Translations under genes and position numbers: made by a program | The notes under the pieces: model-generated | What the model was told of the DNA's origin: nothing | The model's input: only the letters and a program-made list of their open reading frames with translations | Database searches by the model: none | Origin: Cellulomonas_A sp047229345 | GTDB lineage: Bacteria > Actinomycetota > Actinomycetes > Actinomycetales > Cellulomonadaceae | Length of the DNA stretch: 20,733 bases | NCBI RefSeq assembly: GCF_047229345.1 | Contig: NZ_JBFTER010000092.1 | Location: 1 to 20,733, forward strand | Reading direction: 5' to 3' | Shown here: piece by piece, positions 15,192 through 20,733 of the stretch | Layout: every line of letters begins with the position of its first letter | Position numbering within the stretch: the stretch's first letter is position 1

Positions 15192-16798
15192 CGCGCACCT
15201 CCGGCCGGCGCCGTGGGGTCGCCGGACAGCCCCATCCGCTCGGCGAGCGTCCGGGTGCTCGTCGCGACCGCCACGACCACCAGGCTCAGGACCGTCTGGA
15301 CCACGACCAGCTCCGGGTGCACGCGCCCGAGGAAAACGCTGACCAGCACCGGGATCAGCCCCAGCACGAGCACGTCGGGGCCGCGCGCCAGCACCGAGGT
15401 GACACCCGTCGGGATCGCGCCCATCGGGGTCGCGATCAGCGGGGCCGACCAGTCGGGGGCGGGCCGGTACGCCGCCCGGACCGCCGCACCCGCCCACACC
15501 GGCACCGCGGCGACGCCGAGCGCGAGCCAGCCCGGCACGTCCTGGTGCCACAGCCCGACGACGCCGAACGCGACGAGCGACCACGCGGTCATCGCGACCG
15601 CGGGCACGACCATGCGCAGGAGCCGCACGTCGCGGGCGCCGAGCGGCAGCAGCCGGTCGAGCACGGGCGCCATCTCCGCACGCCGCGCGCCCTCCGCGGC
15701 CGTGGTCGCCGCGACGAAGCCGCCGGCGACGAGCGCGATCGCGAACCCGACGGGGCCCGCGAGCTCGGGGGCCGTGCCGACGAGCGCGGGGACCAGGGCG
15801 GTCGCGAGGAGCAGCACGAGCCGGCGCGGCGAGCGCAGCACGACGAGCGCGTCCGCCACGACGAGCGCCGAGGACGGACCGCGGACGAGCCGCAGCCGGG
15901 ACGCGCGCCGGCGCCGGGGCAGCGACGCGTCGGTCAGCACCCGGCCGAGCTCGCGCGTGTCCAGCGAGACGACCGCGCCGACGGCCTGGCTCGCGACCGC
16001 GCCGCCCGCGCGCAGCGAGCGCGACGGGATCCGCTCGAGCCCGCGGTCCACCGCCACGCCGAGCGCGGCGGTCGCGACCGCGAGCCCGACGAGCACGAGC
16101 GGCGAGACCACGGGCAGCCCGTCGGGACGCCACCCCGCGACGCCGCTCGCCACCGCGAGGAGCACCGCACCGCCGAGCACGAGGTCGCCGGCGACCGAGG
16201 TGGCCCGGCGCGAGACGTCGAGGGTCTGCGCGAGCGACGCCCCGAGCACCACGACGGCCGCGCCGAGGACCGCGGCGAGCACGGTCGACAGGACCCGTCC
16301 TGCCGGAGCCGCGAGCACGCCCGCGTCGAGCACGCCCACCACGACGCCGCACACGAGCGCGGCCCCGGCCGGGACGCGGGCCACGGCAGGCCGCAGCAGG
16401 CCGCGCCGCTCGACGGGCAGCGGGAGCCACCACGCCGCCTCCGGACCACCCGCGCTCACCGGCCCGAGCCGCCCGGACAGCGAGAGGACGACGCCGGCGA
16501 GCCCGACGACGACCGCGACGACGAGCGCGGACAGGCTGAGCCCGGGCAGCGACCACACCGTGGGGCCCGACGCGCTCCCCGCCGCGTCGGGCAGCGCCTC
16601 CCGGAGCGTCCCCGTCACCCCCAGGGCGATGCCGATGCCGATCGCGACCATGATCGCCGCGTAGTAGACGTCGCCCAGCAGCTCCCCGATCCCGGCGCCG
16701 GCACGTTGGTTCGTCGTCGCGGACGTGAACCGGCGGATCGAGCGCCCCTGAGGCAGCTCGCCGACCTCGAAGCGGCCGACGTCGGTCGCGCCGCTCAC
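15188..16798 (-). CDS. Polytopic membrane protein, predicted ABC transporter permease (possibly DUF6297 type)
   Basis: The 536-residue protein is largely hydrophobic, with about twelve membrane segments, for example AIMVAIGIGIALGV near residue 55 and VVVQTVLSLVVVAVA near the C-terminus. An approximately 35-residue cytosolic N-terminus (VGRFEVGELPQGRSIRRF) precedes the first. Soluble loops rich in Arg (SLPRRRRASRLRLVRGPSS) lie in the middle. Its GTG overlaps the stop of the ATPase gene (GTGA), so the two very likely form one transporter. The overall pattern recalls the actinobacterial DUF6297 group, but that is from memory. Substrate and direction are unknown. The long frame continuing upstream to 17902 is a shadow of the ATPase and recG. 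Confidence 0.8.
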   Translation of the reverse strand: MSGATDVGRFEVGELPQGRSIRRFTSATTNQRAGAGIGELLGDVYYAAIMVAIGIGIALGVTGTLREALPDAAGSASGPTVWSLPGLSLSALVVAVVVGLAGVVLSLSGRLGPVSAGGPEAAWWLPLPVERRGLLRPAVARVPAGAALVCGVVVGVLDAGVLAAPAGRVLSTVLAAVLGAAVVVLGASLAQTLDVSRRATSVAGDLVLGGAVLLAVASGVAGWRPDGLPVVSPLVLVGLAVATAALGVAVDRGLERIPSRSLRAGGAVASQAVGAVVSLDTRELGRVLTDASLPRRRRASRLRLVRGPSSALVVADALVVLRSPRRLVLLLATALVPALVGTAPELAGPVGFAIALVAGGFVAATTAAEGARRAEMAPVLDRLLPLGARDVRLLRMVVPAVAMTAWSLVAFGVVGLWHQDVPGWLALGVAAVPVWAGAAVRAAYRPAPDWSAPLIATPMGAIPTGVTSVLARGPDVLVLGLIPVLVSVFLGRVHPELVVVQTVLSLVVVAVATSTRTLAERMGLSGDPTAPAGGAR

Positions 16799-17487
16799 CG
16801 GGGCGCCTGCGCGATGACGTCCGCGGCGTCGTCGGCGCTCAGCACCGGCGACCCGTCGTCGCCCACGAGCACGGCGGCGTCCGCCACGGCGCGCAGCAGC
16901 CCCGGGTCGTGCGTCGCGAGCAGCACCGCGCCGCCGGCGGCCCGCTCGTCGCGCAGGCGCTGCGCGAGCGCGTCCTGCATCCGGCGGTCGAGCCGCTGCT
17001 CCGGCTCGTCGAGCACCAGCAGGGTGCGAGGGCGGACGAAGCCCGCGGCGAGCAGGAGGCGACGGCGCTGGCCGGACGACAGCGCCGCGGGCAGCGACGC
17101 CGCGTGGGCCGCGAGCCCGAACTCCTCGAGGATCCCGTCGACGACCTCCTGCGCGCCCCGCACGCCGTGGCCGCGCGCCGTGAGGTAGAGGTGCTCCGCG
17201 ACGGTCAGCGCCGGGAAGTACGCGTCGTCGTCGAGCACGCTCGACACCCGGGTGCGGTACGCGACGTCGCGCTCGTCGACCTCGGACCCGAACACCTCCA
17301 GGGTGCCGCCCGCCGGGTCGAGCAGCCCGAGCACCGCGCGCAGGATCGTCGACTTGCCGGACCCGTTGGGGCCGACCAGCCCGAGCACGGAGCCGGGCTC
17401 GAGCGTGAACGTCACGGGCGCGCACACCGGCTCGCCGCCGTAGCCGACGAGCAGGTCCTGGGCACGGATCACGGGCGCGGTCGACAC
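16795..17487 (-). CDS. ABC transporter ATP-binding protein
   Basis: The 230-residue ATPase has a complete motif set: Walker A GPNGSGKST (39-47), signature LSSGQ (136-140), Walker B LLVLDEP (156-162) and the switch His in ATHDPG. The usual Q-loop glutamine is not obvious in the TRVSSVLDDDAYFPALTV segment, where acidic residues stand instead; this pattern occurs in some exporter-type ATPases. It has no fused membrane domain and is coupled to the downstream permease by a GTGA overlap. The GTG at 17487 lies exactly 7 bases after TAGTCT and lacks a Shine-Dalgarno, so the mRNA is probably leaderless. The substrate is unknown. Confidence 0.93.
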   Translation of the reverse strand: MSTAPVIRAQDLLVGYGGEPVCAPVTFTLEPGSVLGLVGPNGSGKSTILRAVLGLLDPAGGTLEVFGSEVDERDVAYRTRVSSVLDDDAYFPALTVAEHLYLTARGHGVRGAQEVVDGILEEFGLAAHAASLPAALSSGQRRRLLLAAGFVRPRTLLVLDEPEQRLDRRMQDALAQRLRDERAAGGAVLLATHDPGLLRAVADAAVLVGDDGSPVLSADDAADVIAQAPR

Positions 17488-17493
17488 GCCGAC

Positions 17494-17499
17494 AGACTA
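17494..17499 (-). promoter_or_regulatory. Candidate -10 (TAGTCT) for a leaderless ABC ATPase mRNA
   Basis: On the minus strand TAGTCT is followed by GTCGGC and then the GTG of the ATPase gene. The start site would coincide with the start codon. It lies in the 53-base gap after recG and would let the transporter pair and the downstream rsmD be transcribed independently of recG. Confidence 0.55.
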
Positions 17500-17540
17500 C
17501 GCAGTGCGTCCCGGAGGCCCCGGACCTGCCCTCCGCCGGC

Positions 17541-19817
17541 TCACGCCCGGTCGAGGAACTCCTCGCGCTCGCCCGCGAGCTGCCGGTCGATCGCGGCCCG
17601 CAGCGCCGGGTGCCCCTCGAGCTCCGGGTCGGCGTCGACGACCCCGCGCGCATCGGTCCGCGCTCGCTCGATGACCTCGCCGTCGCGCGCGACCCGCAGC
17701 AGCCGCAGGGAGCTCGCCGCCCCGGACTGCGCGGCGCCGAGCACGTCGCCCTCGCGCCGGAGCTCGAGGTCGACCGCCGCGAGCGCGAAGCCGTCGCCCG
17801 TGGACGCGAGCGTCGCGAGCCGGGTCGCCGCCGGGGTGCCCTCGGGTGCGTCGGCGACGAGCAGGCACAGCCCGGGCGCGCTGCCACGCCCGACGCGCCC
17901 ACGCAGCTGGTGGAGCTGGGACAGGCCGAACCGGTCGGCGTCGAGCACGACCATGACCGTCGCCTCGGGGACGTCGACCCCGACCTCGATGACCGTGGTC
18001 GAGACGAGCACGGGCACGCGGCCGGACGCGAAGTCCGCGAGCGCCCGCTCCTTCTCGTCGGACGGCATGCGTCCGTGCAGCTCGGCGACGCCGACGCCCG
18101 CGAGCGCCGGGAGCACGCGCAGCTCCTCCGCGACCTGGAGCACGGCCTGCAGCGGCCGCCGGGCGGGGGCCTCGGCCGGCCCGTCGAGGTCGAGCTCGTC
18201 GGCGGCCAGCAGGTCGGCGCCGTCCCCCTCGTCGCGCCGCGCGCCGCCCTTGCCCTCGTCGGGGTCGATCCGCGGGCACACCACGTACGCCCGTCCGCCG
18301 CGCTCGACCTCCTCGCGCACGCGCCGCCACGTCCGCTCGACCCACGCGGCGTTCTCCGCGGGGACCACGTGCGTCGTGATGCCGCTGCGCCCGGCCGGGA
18401 CCTCGGTGAGCACCGACGTCTCGAGGTCGCCGAACACCGTCATCGCGACGGTGCGCGGGATCGGGGTCGCGGTCATCACGAGCAGGTGCGGGGTCTGCGC
18501 GGCCTTGGCCCGGAGCGTGTCGCGCTGCTCGACGCCGAACCGGTGCTGCTCGTCGACCACCACGAGCCCGAGGTCCGCGAACTGCACGGTCTCCGAGAGC
18601 AGCGCGTGGGTGCCGACGACGATGCCGGCCCGCCCGCTCGCGGCGTCGAGCAGGTTCTCGCGGCGCGCCGTCGCCCCCTGGGACCCCGTGAGCAGCGCGA
18701 CCCGGGTGCTCTGCTCGGCGCCGCCGAGGAAGCCGCCCTCGCCGAGCGGGCCCAGCAGCGCCCGGAGCGTCCGCGCGTGCTGCGCGGCGAGCACCTCGGT
18801 CGGCGCCAGCAGCGCCGCCTGCCCGCCCGCGTCGACCACCTGGAGCATCGCCCGCAGCGCGACGACCGTCTTGCCCGAGCCGACCTCGCCCTGCAGGAGC
18901 CGCTGCATCGGGTGCGCCGCCGCGAGCTCGCCCTCGAGCTCCTCACCGACCGCGCGCTGGCCCGCGGTGAGCGTGAACGGCAGCTGCGCGTCGAACAGGT
19001 CGAGCAGGCCGCCGGCGACCCGCGGCCGGGCGGTGGCGACCGCGCCGACCACGCGGGAGCGGCGCCGCGCGAGCTCGGCCTGCAGCACGAACGCCTCCTC
19101 GTAGCGGAGCCGGTCGCGCCCCCGCTGCCAGTGCTCGTCGGTGTAGGGCTCGTGCACGTCGAGGAGCGCCTGGCGCAGGCCCACGAGCCCGTGCCGGGCG
19201 CGCACGTCGTCGGGCAGCGGGTCGGGCAGGTCGTCCTCGGTGAGGGGGTCGAGCACGGTCCGCACGCAGCGCTGGATCCGCCACGTGGGCGCTGCGGCGG
19301 AGGCGGGGTAGATCGGGATCGGGCGCGACGCCTCGAGGAACGCGCTCGCCTCGTCATCGGCGTCGACGCCGATGAGCTGGTAGTCCGGGTGCGTGAGCTG
19401 GCGCTGGCCGCGGTAGTCCGAGACGACGCCGGTGAACAGCCCGGTCCGCCCGGCGACGAGGCGCGTCTCGTGCAGCCGGAGCGCGCCGCGCCGCTTCGCG
19501 AAGAACGTGAGGTGGAGCTGGTGACTGCCGTCGGTCACGACCGCCTGGAGCATCGCCCCGCCGCGCGAGCGCATCTCGCGGACCGTGGCCTGGCGGACCT
19601 CCGCCATGACGGTCACGTGCTCGCCGACGACCAGGTGCGCGAGGTCCGTGAACGCCCCGGGCTCGGAGTACCGGCGCGGGTAGTGCCGCAGCAGGTCGCC
19701 GCTCGTGCGGAGCCCGAGCTTCGCGAGCGGCGCGGCGCTGCGCTCGCCCAGCACCCGGGCCAGCGGCTCCTCGAGCCGGGGCACGGGCCGCACCACGGCG
19801 TCGTCGGGCACGCTCAT
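17541..19817 (-). CDS. recG: ATP-dependent DNA helicase RecG
   Basis: RecG is a superfamily 2 translocase that remodels stalled replication forks and branch-migrates Holliday junctions. The 758-residue protein has the N-terminal wedge/OB domain (about 50-150), then motor domain 1 with Walker A GEVGSGKT (310-317), DEQH (422-425) and TATPIPRT (449-456). Motor domain 2 contains STTVIEVGVDVPEAT and QLRGRVGR (637-644). Residues 519-555 are an extra Asp/Glu/Ala-rich insertion in motor domain 2. The ATG at 19817 follows GGGGAGG. A 22-bp palindrome lies within the gene at 19354-19375. The fakA-like/recG/rsmD/coaD order resembles mycobacteria. Confidence 0.97.
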   Translation of the reverse strand: MSVPDDAVVRPVPRLEEPLARVLGERSAAPLAKLGLRTSGDLLRHYPRRYSEPGAFTDLAHLVVGEHVTVMAEVRQATVREMRSRGGAMLQAVVTDGSHQLHLTFFAKRRGALRLHETRLVAGRTGLFTGVVSDYRGQRQLTHPDYQLIGVDADDEASAFLEASRPIPIYPASAAAPTWRIQRCVRTVLDPLTEDDLPDPLPDDVRARHGLVGLRQALLDVHEPYTDEHWQRGRDRLRYEEAFVLQAELARRRSRVVGAVATARPRVAGGLLDLFDAQLPFTLTAGQRAVGEELEGELAAAHPMQRLLQGEVGSGKTVVALRAMLQVVDAGGQAALLAPTEVLAAQHARTLRALLGPLGEGGFLGGAEQSTRVALLTGSQGATARRENLLDAASGRAGIVVGTHALLSETVQFADLGLVVVDEQHRFGVEQRDTLRAKAAQTPHLLVMTATPIPRTVAMTVFGDLETSVLTEVPAGRSGITTHVVPAENAAWVERTWRRVREEVERGGRAYVVCPRIDPDEGKGGARRDEGDGADLLAADELDLDGPAEAPARRPLQAVLQVAEELRVLPALAGVGVAELHGRMPSDEKERALADFASGRVPVLVSTTVIEVGVDVPEATVMVVLDADRFGLSQLHQLRGRVGRGSAPGLCLLVADAPEGTPAATRLATLASTGDGFALAAVDLELRREGDVLGAAQSGAASSLRLLRVARDGEVIERARTDARGVVDADPELEGHPALRAAIDRQLAGEREEFLDRA

Positions 19818-19874
19818 CGCCGACCTCCCCGCAGCACGACGCCGGTGCTGTCGACGACGCCCCGACCCCGCAGC

Positions 19875-19896
19875 CCGGTGCGGCTCCCCGCACCGG
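19875..19896. terminator. Perfect 9-bp hairpin between the FakA-like gene and recG
   Basis: CCGGTGCGG (19875-19883) and CCGCACCGG (19888-19896) form a perfect stem with a CTCC loop. It sits 21 bases after the FakA-like stop on the minus strand and about 57 bases before the recG start. There is no T-run after it. A second small stem, CAGCAC/GTGCTG, lies at 19832-19850. It may be a terminator or attenuator separating the two genes. Confidence 0.5.
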
Positions 19897-19917
19897 TGCG
19901 CGCGCCTGCCCGCTCGT

Positions 19918-20733
19918 TCACTCGACCCCCATCCAGTACGACGGCACCCCGTCCGCGGGGCCCGCTCCCAGCACCGTGAGCTCCGGGTGGCGCTCGGCGA
20001 CGCGGTCCTCGAGCTCGGCCCGCGCCGCAGGCGTCACGTCACAGCCGGTCAGCAGCGTGAGCGTCTCCGCCCCGGGGGCACCGCCGTGGTCCGCGAGCAG
20101 CGCGTCGACCGCTGCGAGCGCCGACTCGGGTGCGGGGTCGCCCACCTGCGCGGTGCGCAGGCCCTGCAGGCTCCGCAGGCACGCCGCCACGCGCGCGTCC
20201 GCCCCGGCACCAGGGTCCGAGCCCGCGAGCGCGAGCGCCGCGACCGTCACGCGCAGCTCGTCGAGCGCGGGCAGCACGTCGATCCTCAGCCCGGCAGCCG
20301 CGAGGGTCTCGGCGCACCGGCGCGCGAGCTCGGCCGTCGCCCGGTCACCCGGGAGCACGACGACGTGCGTGCTGCCCGTGTCCGTGACGGCCCGCACGAG
20401 GTGCCGCTCGCTCACGGCCGCCCCGTCGCAGCGCACGAGCGTCACGGCGCCGAGCGACGCGAGCGGGCCGGCGAGGTCGACCGAGCCCGTGCACGCGACG
20501 ACGCCCAGGCCGGTCGGGAGCCCGGTGACGGCTCGGTCCACGAGGAGCCGCACGACGACCTGCTCCCGAGCGCCGAGAGCGGCCCCCGCCACGGCGGCCC
20601 CGGGGTCGTCGGTGTGCACGTGGACGTGCCACAGGCCCTCGCCGCCGACGACCGCGACCGAGTCGCCGAGCGCCTGCATCCGCGCGCTGAGCCCGGGTGC
20701 GAGGTCGGCCGCGGGGTCGGCGCCGGGCTCGGC
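19918..20733 (-). CDS. DAK2-domain / FakA-like protein, C-terminal part (gene runs off the right edge)
   Basis: The frame is open from the right edge to a TGA at 19918 (271 residues visible). The start must lie beyond the window; the internal Met near 20679 is not the start. The visible portion begins at the end of the DAK2 region with LWHVHVHTDDPGAAV, a conserved motif of YloV/FakA proteins. It continues as the DegV-like C-terminal domain and ends VPSYWMGVE. FakA phosphorylates fatty acids bound to FakB carriers; actinobacterial members lie directly upstream of recG, as here. The catalytic DAK nucleotide-binding part is not visible, so kinase activity is inferred from the family. Confidence 0.85.
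   Translation of the reverse strand, partial: AEPGADPAADLAPGLSARMQALGDSVAVVGGEGLWHVHVHTDDPGAAVAGAALGAREQVVVRLLVDRAVTGLPTGLGVVACTGSVDLAGPLASLGAVTLVRCDGAAVSERHLVRAVTDTGSTHVVVLPGDRATAELARRCAETLAAAGLRIDVLPALDELRVTVAALALAGSDPGAGADARVAACLRSLQGLRTAQVGDPAPESALAAVDALLADHGGAPGAETLTLLTGCDVTPAARAELEDRVAERHPELTVLGAGPADGVPSYWMGVE

Noticed and set aside
16799..17902. Upstream extension of the permease frame to 17902
   Set aside because: It covers the ABC ATPase gene in another frame and reads as Arg/Ala-rich shadow; the GTGA overlap at 16798 is the natural start.

Overview
The window is about 20.7 kb of very GC-rich DNA (third codon positions almost all G or C) from an actinobacterium. Gene content, gene order and protein style (Ala/Arg/Asp-rich tails, many GTG starts, CydABDC) best fit Micrococcales such as Cellulomonas or a relative. 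The genus is an inference. Nearly all of it is coding; the only gene-free stretch over 300 bases is 321-792.

Left half. The 5' end of a minus-strand gene with a Lys/Arg/Ala-rich N-terminus runs off the left edge (1-320; possibly an RNase E/G family protein). After a 472-base divergent spacer comes a plus-strand operon: cydA, cydB (cytochrome bd oxidase), cydD, cydC (its assembly ABC exporter) and, with an ATGA overlap after cydC, a GAF-GAF histidine kinase of the DevS/DosS type. The kinase keeps the heme-ligand His and distal Tyr of mycobacterial DevS. Facing it, on the minus strand, is a DevR/DosR-type response regulator (9016-9690). A 14-bp palindrome matching the DosR-box core lies upstream of cydA, centred about 41 bases before a predicted start site. 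Together these predict an oxygen-sensing loop: the heme kinase is encoded inside the operon for the high-affinity oxidase that its partner regulator would activate. A D-2-hydroxyacid dehydrogenase is divergent from the regulator.

Right half. Everything from 10792 to the end is on the minus strand, in a conserved actinobacterial housekeeping order. Read in transcription direction: a DAK2/FakA-like protein (partial), recG, an ABC ATPase plus a roughly 12-TM permease, rsmD, coaD, a SepIVA/DivIVA-like coiled-coil protein, a DUF177 protein, rpmF, rnc and mutM. Many junctions overlap or are only a few bases apart.

The most notable signals are: (1) the cyd-DevS-DevR circuit with its DosR-like box; (2) a perfect 17-bp inverted repeat with a 4-base loop just inside the rnc coding region, a likely RNase III self-cleavage site; (3) three genes (devR-like, coaD, ABC ATPase) with the identical layout TANNNT-six bases-GTG, which predicts leaderless mRNAs; and (4) 15-bp tandem repeats between cydB and cydD. 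No tRNA, rRNA, CRISPR array, insertion sequence or phage gene was seen.
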